Assembly: GCA_937952975.1 (NCBI GenBank) | Contig: CALFXX010000030.1 | Location: 1-47,850, forward strand | DNA length: 47,850 bases | Origin: an uncultured Alcaligenaceae bacterium | GTDB lineage: Bacteria; Pseudomonadota; Gammaproteobacteria; Burkholderiales; Burkholderiaceae_B | Direction: 5' to 3' | Part shown: piece by piece, positions 40,711 through 47,850 of the stretch | Numbering within the stretch: the stretch's first letter is position 1 | Layout of the letters: each line of letters starts with the position of its first letter | Made by a program: the position numbers and the translations under genes | The notes under the pieces: generated by a model | What the model saw: only the letters and a program-made list of their open reading frames with translations | Databases searched by the model: none | What the model was told of the DNA's origin: nothing

Positions 40711-41700
40711 TTACTCAAGAGTAAAGATCGTAGCGCCAGTCGTTTTGCGAGCAGCCAACGCAGCTTGTGCCTCAGCAGCTTGCTCAAGCGGATAACGCTG
40801 GTCGATACGCATCTTGATTTTCTTTTTCAAGACCAGATCAAACAACTCGTCTGCGGCCGCTTGCATTTTTTCAGGCGTACCAACGTGCGCAGCCAAAGAA
40901 GGACGTGTCACAAACAACGAACCTTTTGCAGCCAATACGCCGAGGTTCACGCCATCAACCGCGCCTGAAGCATTGCCATAGCTAACCATCAAACCACGCG
41001 GCTGCAAGCAGTCGAGTGATGTCATCCAAGTGTCTTTACCAACGCCGTCATAGACGACGGGCACTTTTTTACCTTTGGTCAATTCAAGCACACGCTCGAC
41101 GACGTTTTCTTTTGAGTAGTCGATCACAGCCCAAGCACCATGCGCCTTAGCCAGCGCGGCTTTTTCTGGGCTTGACACGGTACCAATCAGCTTCACGCCC
41201 AAGGCTTTAGCCCATTGGCATGCAATCAAGCCCACGCCGCCGGCTGCTGCATGAAACAAGATGGTTTCGCCACCCTGTAAACGGTAGGTTTGGCGAAACA
41301 GGTATTGCACCGTGAGGCCTTTGAGCATCATGGCTGCGGCGTCTTCGTAGCTGATACCTTTAGGCAGGTGCACGACTTGTGCGGCAGGCACATTACGTGC
41401 CTGGGCATAGGCGCCGATTGGGCTTTGGCCGTACGCTACGCGATCGCCCTTTTTAAAGCGTTTGGCGGCCTTTTTACCCACAGCGATGACTTCGCCTGCG
41501 CCCTCAAAGCCCAAGCCTGTTGGCATGGCGCTTTTATACAGCCCGGTCCGAAAATAAATATCGATAAAGTTCAAGCCCGCTGCATGCTGGCGAATGGTGA
41601 TCTCGTTTTCGCCCGGTGCAGGCACTTCGATTTCGACCAACTTTAAAACTTCGGGGCCACCGTTTTCTTCGATTTGAATGGCTTTCACTAGATTGCTCAT
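40711..41700 (-). CDS. qor: Quinone oxidoreductase (NADPH:quinone reductase, zinc-free MDR family)
   Basis: A 329-residue medium-chain dehydrogenase/reductase without zinc ligands. NADPH fold: HAAAGGVGLIACQWAKALG; the Rossmann partner and GLNFIDIYFRTGLYK near residue 45 mark QOR. It reduces quinones by one electron using NADPH. AGGAG lies 6 bases before the ATG. Divergent from yebC. Confidence 0.93.
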   Translation of the reverse strand: MSNLVKAIQIEENGGPEVLKLVEIEVPAPGENEITIRQHAAGLNFIDIYFRTGLYKSAMPTGLGFEGAGEVIAVGKKAAKRFKKGDRVAYGQSPIGAYAQARNVPAAQVVHLPKGISYEDAAAMMLKGLTVQYLFRQTYRLQGGETILFHAAAGGVGLIACQWAKALGVKLIGTVSSPEKAALAKAHGAWAVIDYSKENVVERVLELTKGKKVPVVYDGVGKDTWMTSLDCLQPRGLMVSYGNASGAVDGVNLGVLAAKGSLFVTRPSLAAHVGTPEKMQAAADELFDLVLKKKIKMRIDQRYPLEQAAEAQAALAARKTTGATIFTLE

Positions 41701-41837
41701 GGGGTGCTCCTGAAAATGAGACTGACTGTATAAAAAACGCGTTTGAGGCTAAAACTGATGCTTGAACCCCGAAGGCAAGAGTTTATCCCGCTGCCAAGGT
41801 AAAATGAACCTTTATCGTAGCCAATTTTCAGGAAACC

Positions 41838-42569
41838 ATGGCCGGACACAGTAAATGGGCCAATATCCAGCACCGTAAAGGTCGCCAGGATGCCAAGCGC
41901 GGAAAGCTCTGGACCAAAATCATCCGCGAAATCACCGTTGCCGCGCGCGCTGGCGGCGCCGACCCAGATGCCAATCCGCGTTTGCGAATGGTTTGGGATA
42001 AAGCCAATGCGGCCAACATGCCAAAAGACAACGTCCAACGGGCGATTGCCAAGGGCGTTGGCGGGGCCGACGGCTCAAACTACGACGAAATCCGCTATGA
42101 GGGTTACGGCATCGGTGGTGTCGCGGTGGTGGTCGATTGCATGACAGATAACCGGACCCGTACTGTTGCCGATGTACGTCACGCCTTCGCCAAACATGGC
42201 GGCAACATGGGGCAAGAAGGCTCAGTGGCGTTTATGTTTACACACTGCGGTCAATTTGTTTTTGCACCCGGTACCTCTGAAGACGTCGTCATGGAAGCGG
42301 CCCTTGAGGCTGGCGCCGATGACGTCCTCACCGACGAAGAAGGCGTCATTGAGGTCATTTGCCCGCCCACAAGCTTTGCGGCTGTTCGCACCGCTTTTGA
42401 AAAAGCGGGTCTGATCCCAGAAATGGCTGACATCGTCATGAAGCCCAACACCGAAACTGAACTGGTAGGCGACGACGCGATCAAAATGCAAAAGCTTTTA
42501 GACGCGCTTGAAAGTTTGGATGACGTACAAGAGGTCTATACCAACGCCTCGATGGACGAACAGGGCTAA
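41838..42569 (+). CDS. yebC: YebC/PmpR-family transcriptional/translation regulator
   Basis: A 243-residue TACO1/YebC protein. Starts MAGHSKWANIQHRKGRQD, the invariant family signature, with the DPDANPRLR and MPKDNVQRAI motifs. It is linked to transcription regulation and, in recent work on the family, to translation of proline-rich stretches. AGGAAA lies 4 bases before the ATG. purD follows after 5 bases, and the stop-to-start coupling makes one unit. Confidence 0.96.
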   Translation: MAGHSKWANIQHRKGRQDAKRGKLWTKIIREITVAARAGGADPDANPRLRMVWDKANAANMPKDNVQRAIAKGVGGADGSNYDEIRYEGYGIGGVAVVVDCMTDNRTRTVADVRHAFAKHGGNMGQEGSVAFMFTHCGQFVFAPGTSEDVVMEAALEAGADDVLTDEEGVIEVICPPTSFAAVRTAFEKAGLIPEMADIVMKPNTETELVGDDAIKMQKLLDALESLDDVQEVYTNASMDEQG

Positions 42570-42574
42570 ATCAA

Positions 42575-43858
42575 ATGAAACTGTTAGTCATTGGCTCTGG
42601 TGGCCGCGAACACGCTTTGGCCTGGAAGCTCTTGCAATCCCCGCGCGTCAACCACGTTTTTGTCGCACCTGGTAATGGTGGCACTGCAACGATGGCACGC
42701 TGCACAAACGTTGCGCTGACTGACCCCGAGGCCTTGGCCGACTTTGTCAAAAAAGAAGGGATCGCCTTAACTGTTGTTGGCCCTGAAGCGCCTCTTGCTC
42801 AGGGTGTGGTCGATACGTTTCGTGCGCGAGCCTTAAAAATATTTGGTCCTACACGTGCGGCGGCGCAGCTCGAAAGCTCAAAGGATTTTGCCAAAGCATT
42901 CATGGTGCGTCATCAGATCCCCACGGCGACATACCAAACCTTTACGGATCCCGTCGCAGCTCACGCCTACATTGATGCTCAAGGTGCGCCGATTGTGATT
43001 AAGGCTGACGGCTTGGCAGCCGGCAAAGGGGTTGTTGTTGCCCTCACCGCACACGAAGCGCATGATGCAGTCGATGCCATGTTGGGCGATGGTTCGCTCG
43101 GCGCAGCCGGGGCGCGCGTCGTCATTGAAGAATGCCTGCTCGGCGAAGAAGCTAGTTTCATTATTTTGTGCGATGGTCAACATATTTTGCCTCTGGCCAC
43201 CAGTCAAGATCACAAGCGTCTGCAAGACGCCGATCAAGGGCCCAACACGGGTGGCATGGGTGCGTATTCACCTGCACCTGTGGTCAGTGCTGCCATTCAT
43301 GCTCGCGTCATGCGCGAAGTGATCACCCCAACAATTGAGGGGATGAAGGCTGACGGTATCCCGTTCACGGGCTTTTTGTATGCTGGATTGATGATTGGCG
43401 ATGGCGACGACATCACACGCCCAATCAAGGTGCTTGAGTTCAATTGCCGCTTGGGCGATCCTGAAACGCAACCGATCCTGATGCGCATTCGTAGTGACTT
43501 GCTTGACGTCTTTGAACACGGCGTTGCCGGAACCTTGAACCAAGCCGAGATTGATTGGGATCCTCGCACAGCGCTTGGCGTGGTGATGGCGAGTGCGAAT
43601 TACCCCTCGACTCCGCGCTTGGGTGATGCGATTCAGGGCATCCCTGAGGCGCAGTCCGACTGTGTAGTATTTCATGCAGGCACGGCGCTTAAAAACGGCG
43701 AGCTGCAAACATCCGGGGGCCGGGTGCTCTGTATCACCGCCCTTGCTGATAACGTTCGTGCCACGCAGCAACGCGCCTACGACGTGGTTAAATCGATCAA
43801 CTTTGACGGCGCTCAATATCGCACAGATATTGGTTGGCGCGCCCTAGAAAAAAACTAA
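42575..43858 (+). CDS. purD: Phosphoribosylamine-glycine ligase
   Basis: A 427-residue ATP-grasp enzyme, the second step of purine synthesis. Start MKLLVIGSGGREHALAWKL, ATP-grasp region (IVIKADGLAAGKGVVVA), DHKRLQDADQGPNTGGMGAYSPAP and the substrate motif EFNCRLGDPETQ are complete. Starts 5 bases after yebC stop and ends 2 bases before the GTG of hemF. Confidence 0.97.
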   Translation: MKLLVIGSGGREHALAWKLLQSPRVNHVFVAPGNGGTATMARCTNVALTDPEALADFVKKEGIALTVVGPEAPLAQGVVDTFRARALKIFGPTRAAAQLESSKDFAKAFMVRHQIPTATYQTFTDPVAAHAYIDAQGAPIVIKADGLAAGKGVVVALTAHEAHDAVDAMLGDGSLGAAGARVVIEECLLGEEASFIILCDGQHILPLATSQDHKRLQDADQGPNTGGMGAYSPAPVVSAAIHARVMREVITPTIEGMKADGIPFTGFLYAGLMIGDGDDITRPIKVLEFNCRLGDPETQPILMRIRSDLLDVFEHGVAGTLNQAEIDWDPRTALGVVMASANYPSTPRLGDAIQGIPEAQSDCVVFHAGTALKNGELQTSGGRVLCITALADNVRATQQRAYDVVKSINFDGAQYRTDIGWRALEKN

Positions 43859-43860
43859 CA

Positions 43861-44961
43861 GTGTCTGAACCTCAATCCTCAGTGCCTTCTGACTCCTCAG
43901 CGCCTTCTGATTCCTCAGTGCACCTGACTTCGACTGTCTCGAGTGCAAGTGCTGCGATCGCGTCCGAGAGCCAGTCGACTGCTTCGGTCGTGCCTATCTC
44001 AGGCGCACCTGTCTCAGCCTCACCTATCTCAGGCGCACCTGTCGCAGTCGTGTCCGAAGATAATATCGCCGCTGTGCGCGCCTATCTTTTAGGTCTACAA
44101 GCGGGCATCGTCTCTGAGCTTGAGCGCGCGGGCGACGAGCCATTCTTGACAGACGCGTGGACGCGCACTGAAGGCGGCGGAGGCGTTTCGCGCTTAATTG
44201 AAGGCGCACAACTCTTTGAGCGCGCTGGCGTGTTGTTTAGCCATGTCAAAGGTAAAACCTTACCGCCTTCAGCCACCGCACATCGCCCTGAAGTTGCTGG
44301 TCGCCCTTGGGAGGCCATGGGCGTTTCAATGGTGCTGCACCCACGCAACCCTTACATCCCGACCACACATTTGAACGTCCGAATGTTTGTGGCAAAAGCG
44401 CCTGAGGGGTCTGGTCAAGCCGATGTTTTTTGGTTTGGCGGGGGTATGGATCTCACGCCCTATTATCTGTTTGAAGACGACGCGCGGCATTTTCATCGCG
44501 TCAATCAAGCAGCGCTTGACCCGCACGACCCGAGTGCCTACGCACGCTATAAAAAATGGTGTGACGAATACTTTTTTCTAAAGCATCGCAACGAAACGCG
44601 CGGTGTAGGTGGTATCTTTTTTGACGATTTAAGTGAACCGGGGTTTGATCAGGCCTTTGCCCTCATGCGTTCGGTGGGCAATGCCTTTATCCCTGCCTAC
44701 CTGCCTTTGGTCGAAAAACGACGTTCTCACCCCTTTGGCGAGCGCGAGCGTGACTTTCAGGCCTACAGGCGTGGACGTTATGTAGAATTCAATCTAGTAT
44801 TTGATCGCGGCACACTTTTTGGGCTGCAGTCTGGTGGTAGAACCGAATCTATTTTGCTGTCAATGCCGCCGATGGCTGCATGGCGTTATAACTGGCAGGC
44901 ACAAGCTGGCTCACCTGAGGCGGCACTTTCTCAATACCTTACCCCGCGAGACTGGGTCTGA
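43861..44961 (+). CDS. hemF: Oxygen-dependent coproporphyrinogen III oxidase with unusual N-terminal extension
   Basis: About 366 residues from GTG 43861. The enzyme decarboxylates coproporphyrinogen III to protoporphyrinogen IX in haem synthesis. The catalytic domain starts at about VRAYLLGLQ and contains TRTEGGGGVSR, MVLHPRNPYIPTTHLNVR, GGGMDLTPYYLFEDD and FFDDLSEPG; it is complete through PRDWV. Before it are about 66 residues rich in Ser, Ala and Pro built from repeats (PSDSSA/PSDSSV and PISGAPVSAS/PISGAPVAVV). An in-frame GTG at 44050 (GTGTCCGAAGAT) resembles the GTGTCTGAA at 43861 and could be the true start of the catalytic protein. A TTG start at 43834 inside purD is rejected. Confidence 0.93.
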   Translation: MSEPQSSVPSDSSAPSDSSVHLTSTVSSASAAIASESQSTASVVPISGAPVSASPISGAPVAVVSEDNIAAVRAYLLGLQAGIVSELERAGDEPFLTDAWTRTEGGGGVSRLIEGAQLFERAGVLFSHVKGKTLPPSATAHRPEVAGRPWEAMGVSMVLHPRNPYIPTTHLNVRMFVAKAPEGSGQADVFWFGGGMDLTPYYLFEDDARHFHRVNQAALDPHDPSAYARYKKWCDEYFFLKHRNETRGVGGIFFDDLSEPGFDQAFALMRSVGNAFIPAYLPLVEKRRSHPFGERERDFQAYRRGRYVEFNLVFDRGTLFGLQSGGRTESILLSMPPMAAWRYNWQAQAGSPEAALSQYLTPRDWV

Positions 44962-45557
44962 TGCGCATTGGTTTACTCGGTGGTAGCTTTGATCCCGTGC
45001 ACAGCGCGCATTTGGTGCTGGCTCAAACGGCGCTTGCCGAGTTGGCCCTTGACGAGGTGCAATTAATACCAGCAGGTCAACCCTGGCAGCGCCCACCACT
45101 TGGAGCATCGCCAGCACACCGCTTGGCGATGATCAAGCTCGCAGTCGGCACAACCAGCGGTCTGCAGGTTAATGCCATTGAAATTAACCGTACGGGCCCC
45201 ACTTATACTGTTGAGACACTTGCATTGTTGCCTCAAGGGCATGAATATTTTTGGATTCTTGGGGCCGATCAACTTGAAAATTTCTGTACTTGGCGCGACT
45301 GGTCAGTCATCGCAAGCAAAGTACAGCTCGTAGTTGCCCAGCGGCCCGGCTCAAGGCTTGCAGCACCTACAGCACTAGCCGCTTGGATGACCCAAAACAA
45401 TCGGCATCTTGTGCATCTACCCTTTGATCCACTCGATGTCTCTGCCAACGAAATCCGTCAGCGGATCGCTCGGGGCGACTCAACCTGCGACCTCATCCCC
45501 GAGGCTGTAGGCCAGTACATCACCGAGCATGGCCTTTATCGGCACCACTCAGCCTGA
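44961..45557 (+). CDS. nadD: Nicotinate-nucleotide adenylyltransferase
   Basis: A 198-residue enzyme making nicotinic acid adenine dinucleotide. Class signature GGSFDPVHSAH (7-17, HxxH equivalent), and the C-terminal adenylyltransferase motif SANEIRQRI. The ATG overlaps the hemF TGA by one base. Confidence 0.94.
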   Translation: MRIGLLGGSFDPVHSAHLVLAQTALAELALDEVQLIPAGQPWQRPPLGASPAHRLAMIKLAVGTTSGLQVNAIEINRTGPTYTVETLALLPQGHEYFWILGADQLENFCTWRDWSVIASKVQLVVAQRPGSRLAAPTALAAWMTQNNRHLVHLPFDPLDVSANEIRQRIARGDSTCDLIPEAVGQYITEHGLYRHHSA

Positions 45558-45576
45558 CAGGAAATAAAAAAACAAT

Positions 45577-46044
45577 ATGGATATTCAAAAACTGCAACGC
45601 GCAGTGGTCGACGCACTCGAAGACGTCAAAGCACAAGATATCAAAGTCTTCAATACCGAACACCTGACGAGCATGTTTGATCGAGTCGTCATCGCCTCGG
45701 CAACTTCAAATCGCCAAACGCGTGCGTTGGCCAATAGCGTGGCCGATAAGTCACGGAGCGTGGGCGTGCCTGTCATTGCCACCGAGGGCGAAGACACGGG
45801 CGAGTGGGTACTCGTCGATATCGGCGACATCGTGATTCACATCATGCAGCCAGCGATTCGTACGTATTACAACCTCGAAGAAGTATGGGGAGGCAAGCCA
45901 GTACGCCTTAAGCTATCACCCGAGTCGACTCGACCAGCCGTGGCTTCAACTGAAACAACGTTTGACCCAATGGGAACACGCGACGAGCCCGAAGGCCGGC
46001 GTGGTGCCAGTCGTTCGTCGCGCCCTGCTCGCTCAAACAGATAA
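45577..46044 (+). CDS. rsfS: Ribosomal silencing factor RsfS
   Basis: A 155-residue RsfS/Iojap protein that binds L14 and blocks subunit joining in starvation. Core: DIKVFNTEHLTSMFDRVVIASATSNRQTRALAN (two parts) and GEWVLVDIGDIVIHIM. The last 35 residues are Arg/Ser-rich (RGASRSSRPARSNR). Follows nadD by 19 bases. Confidence 0.95.
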   Translation: MDIQKLQRAVVDALEDVKAQDIKVFNTEHLTSMFDRVVIASATSNRQTRALANSVADKSRSVGVPVIATEGEDTGEWVLVDIGDIVIHIMQPAIRTYYNLEEVWGGKPVRLKLSPESTRPAVASTETTFDPMGTRDEPEGRRGASRSSRPARSNR

Positions 46045-46112
46045 CGCGCTGTTCGCGCAAGGCGTGCACCGGTTTTTCGGATCAGACGGACACTCGGCGC
46101 ACTAGTCCAGCC

Positions 46113-46583
46113 ATGAAAATAACGATCATTGCAGTCGGCGCCAAAATGCCTGCTTGGGTAGACACCGCTTGGGATGATTACGCTAAGCGACTACCTGCCG
46201 ACTGGTCAGTGCAGCTAAAAGAGATCAAACCAGAACCCAGAACTAGCGGTAAAACCGCCGCGCAGTTAATGGCCGCTGAAGCCAAAAGGATCCAAGGCGC
46301 CATCCCTGAGCAGGCCGTGCGAATTGCCTTAGACGAACACGGCAAAGACTTATCAACAGAGAAGTTTTCGCAGGTGGTGCAAACCTGGCAAAACAACAGT
46401 CAGCCAATTGCCCTGTTAATTGGCGGCCCCGACGGGTTAGATCCAGCACTTAAAGCAACCTGCACAGGATTAATTAGACTCTCCTCGATGACGATGCCAC
46501 ACCCGCTCGTGCGAGTGGTACTGATCGAGCAGCTCTACAGAGCTTGGTCAATTTTGGTTAACCACCCGTATCATCGGGTCTAA
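46113..46583 (+). CDS. rlmH: 23S rRNA pseudouridine-1915 N3-methyltransferase
   Basis: A 156-residue SPOUT methyltransferase. Motifs LDEHGKDLSTEKF, FLIGGPDGL-like ALLIGGPDGLDP, and MTMPHPLVRVVLIEQLYRAWSI with the end HPYHRV. It modifies 23S helix 69. One base separates it from maf. Confidence 0.96.
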   Translation: MKITIIAVGAKMPAWVDTAWDDYAKRLPADWSVQLKEIKPEPRTSGKTAAQLMAAEAKRIQGAIPEQAVRIALDEHGKDLSTEKFSQVVQTWQNNSQPIALLIGGPDGLDPALKATCTGLIRLSSMTMPHPLVRVVLIEQLYRAWSILVNHPYHRV

Positions 46584-46584
46584 C

Positions 46585-47229
46585 ATGGCACCTTCAACTC
46601 AATCGCTTCTATACCTCGCTTCAGAAAGCCCGCGACGTCAAGAACTTCTGCAGCAAATCGGCATCCCACACACCGTGTTGCGCCTGCCGCCGGTTGTGGG
46701 CGAAGATGAACCACGCAAAGCCAACGAACCGCCTCTGGCCTATGTGCAACGTACGGCCTTAGAAAAAGCGCAGCGTGCCCAGCAATGGCTGTCACAAGGT
46801 ACAGCCGAGCACCTGTCACAAACCAACCAAAACAACCAAAACGTCAATCTTCCTATACTCGCAGCGGATACTACCGTTGCACTCGGCGACACGATTCTTG
46901 GAAAGCCGCTTGATGTACGGAACGCGATTGAAATTTTGGAGCAGCTCTCTGGTCAAACGCATACTGTGTACACCGCAGTTGTCCTTGCTCATCAAACCGG
47001 TATGTATTCCGGCTTATCAACATCTCTTGTTAGCTTCAAACCACTCAGCAAAGAAGAAATCGTACAGTACGTCGAAACGAATGATTGTTTCGGCAAGGCT
47101 GGTGCTTATGGCATTCAAGGTTTTGCGGCTCGTTTCGTCCGAGACCTGCAGGGTAGTTACTCTGGCGTTATGGGGTTACCTCTTTACGAGACCACTGAAT
47201 TACTCAGAGCAGCAAAAATAGTCGTTTAG
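46585..47229 (+). CDS. maf: Maf-family nucleoside triphosphate pyrophosphatase
   Basis: A 214-residue Maf/YhdE-type enzyme (dTTP/UTP pyrophosphatase). Motifs: SESPRRQELL near the N terminus, ADTTVALGDTILGKP (conserved catalytic Asp), and IQGFAARFV. A short Asn/Gln-rich insert (QTNQNNQNVN) lies near residues 74-84. In relatives maf is often followed by rng; here the rRNA operon converges instead. Confidence 0.93.
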   Translation: MAPSTQSLLYLASESPRRQELLQQIGIPHTVLRLPPVVGEDEPRKANEPPLAYVQRTALEKAQRAQQWLSQGTAEHLSQTNQNNQNVNLPILAADTTVALGDTILGKPLDVRNAIEILEQLSGQTHTVYTAVVLAHQTGMYSGLSTSLVSFKPLSKEEIVQYVETNDCFGKAGAYGIQGFAARFVRDLQGSYSGVMGLPLYETTELLRAAKIVV

Positions 47230-47314
47230 ATTTCTAGTGCGCCCGAAGTCCTTGCGTATTCTAGCTGCTGCTGTCTTCGTCAACGCGATGTCGCACAAAG
47301 CGCCCGCACAAAGA

Positions 47315-47349
47315 CAAACCCCCAAGTGCTTGTGACACTTGGGGGTTTG
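47315..47349 (-). terminator. Terminator of the rRNA operon
   Basis: A 14-bp perfect stem, CAAACCCCCAAGTG (47315-47328) with CACTTGGGGGTTTG (47336-47349), 7-base loop, 10 bases past the 5S gene in the minus sense, followed by TCTTT. In the plus sense it could also end maf. Confidence 0.8.
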
Positions 47350-47359
47350 GGGTGTAAGA

Positions 47360-47473
47360 GCTTGACGATGTCCTACTTTCACAGATGTACATCCACTATC
47401 ATCGGCGCTAAGGTGTTTCACGGTCCTGTTCGGGATGGGAAGGGGTGGGACCACCTCGCTATGGTCGTCAAGC
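47360..47473 (-). rRNA. rrf: 5S ribosomal RNA
   Basis: About 114 bases. The ends GCTTGACGACC and GTCAAGC pair as helix I; the internal sequence CCCATCCCGAACAGGACCGTG and GCGCCGATGATAGT are typical of betaproteobacterial 5S. Boundaries are approximate to 1-3 bases. It reads leftwards and lies downstream of 23S. Confidence 0.93.
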
Positions 47474-47778
47474 GTAGCTTGTTGAACGGCTGAGTCCTTG
47501 GGGTTTGCGCGTTCGCACAAAGCCTTCGGATGATTTCAACCATTCCAATCTTGGAAGAAGCACAACAAATTCTGTTTTCAGTGGCGATCGTGGTGTCGCG
47601 CGCTCAGGCAATGTCTTGCGACATCAGCCAGTCTGCGGCAAACGATTACTACGTTGGGATTGTTACTTGTGCAGGGATCTATTAGCAGTGTTGACAACAC
47701 CGCAGATCTCACTGCGCCTTAATTTATTTGAACGACACTTAAACACTACAACAATCAGGTCTTAACCTGTAGGGTTAT
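47474..47778 (-). other. 23S-5S intergenic spacer, no gene seen
   Basis: About 305 bases of spacer within the rRNA operon. I see no tRNA and no convincing open reading frame; an 86-codon frame on the plus strand (47505-47765) is read against the operon and is rejected. Confidence 0.75.
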
Positions 47779-47850
47779 AGGATCAAGCCGCACGGGCAAT
47801 TAGTATCAGTTAGCTTAACGCATTACTGCGCTTCCACACCTGACCTATCA
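47779..47850 (-). rRNA. rrl: 23S ribosomal RNA, 3' end (partial)
   Basis: The minus strand reads TGATAGGTCAGGTGTGGAAG, GCGCAGTAATGCGTTAAGCT, AACTGATACTAATTGCCCGT and GCGGCTTGATCC, the conserved 3' end of 23S. Gene continues beyond the window edge. The 3' boundary is approximate. Confidence 0.92.

Noticed and set aside
43268..43816. 182-codon minus-strand ORF
   Set aside because: Antisense of purD.
43834..43860. TTG start for hemF inside purD
   Set aside because: No ribosome site and no homology; GTG 43861 is at the gene junction.
47505..47765. 86-codon ORF in the 23S-5S spacer
   Set aside because: Lies in rRNA spacer, antisense to the operon, no motif.

Overview
The window looks like a chromosomal segment of a moderate-GC betaproteobacterium of the order Burkholderiales, most likely Alcaligenaceae-like. 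This rests on two Bug/TctC periplasmic binding proteins, a BpH3-type H-NS protein, the gene order yebC-purD-hemF-nadD-rsfS-rlmH-maf, the nit-tldD-aroG block and the pepN-fbp pair. I recognise families from the translated sequence only; no database search was run.

Layout. 1-1.8 kb: 3' end of an SDR dehydrogenase and a Bug binding protein (+), meeting two M20 metallohydrolases (-, 1.8-4.4 kb) at a 16-bp tandem repeat that holds both stop codons. 4.6-8.3 kb: a cyanate import and degradation operon cynABD-cynS (-), headed by a consensus sigma-54 promoter with two NtrC-like sites upstream, so probably induced by nitrogen limitation. 8.6-13.7 kb: a five-gene ugp-like glycerol-phosphate ABC operon (-) headed by a Pho-box-like element; its last gene is an endonuclease/exonuclease/phosphatase-family enzyme where other bacteria have the phosphodiesterase UgpQ. 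14-16 kb: cytochrome b, a PcaD-like hydrolase and cytochrome c'. 16-22.6 kb: purB, a GST, mnmA and the three-subunit transhydrogenase pntAA-pntAB-pntB. 22.6-30.1 kb: an HD-GYP/PAS/PAS/GGDEF protein, glcF, glcE, glcD and a second FAD-linked oxidase, all on the minus strand. 30.2-33.7 kb: aroG, tldD, nit (-). 33.9-36.4 kb: an H-NS-like gene (+) facing a Bug protein and a TauD-type dioxygenase (-). 36.5-41.7 kb: pepN, fbp (+), qor (-). 41.8-47.2 kb: yebC, purD, hemF, nadD, rsfS, rlmH, maf (+). 47.3-47.85 kb: the end of an rRNA operon on the minus strand (5S, spacer, 3' tip of 23S).

How it fits together. Most of the window is housekeeping. The accessory part, 1-13.7 kb, reads as nutrient scavenging: a nitrogen module (cyanate import, cyanase, and a carbamoylase-type M20 hydrolase nearby) next to a phosphorus module (Pho-controlled glycerophosphate import plus a cytoplasmic phosphohydrolase). 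The most informative signals are in non-coding DNA: the sigma-54/NtrC region of the cyn operon and the Pho box of the ugp-like operon. No insertion sequence, prophage, CRISPR array or tRNA gene was seen.
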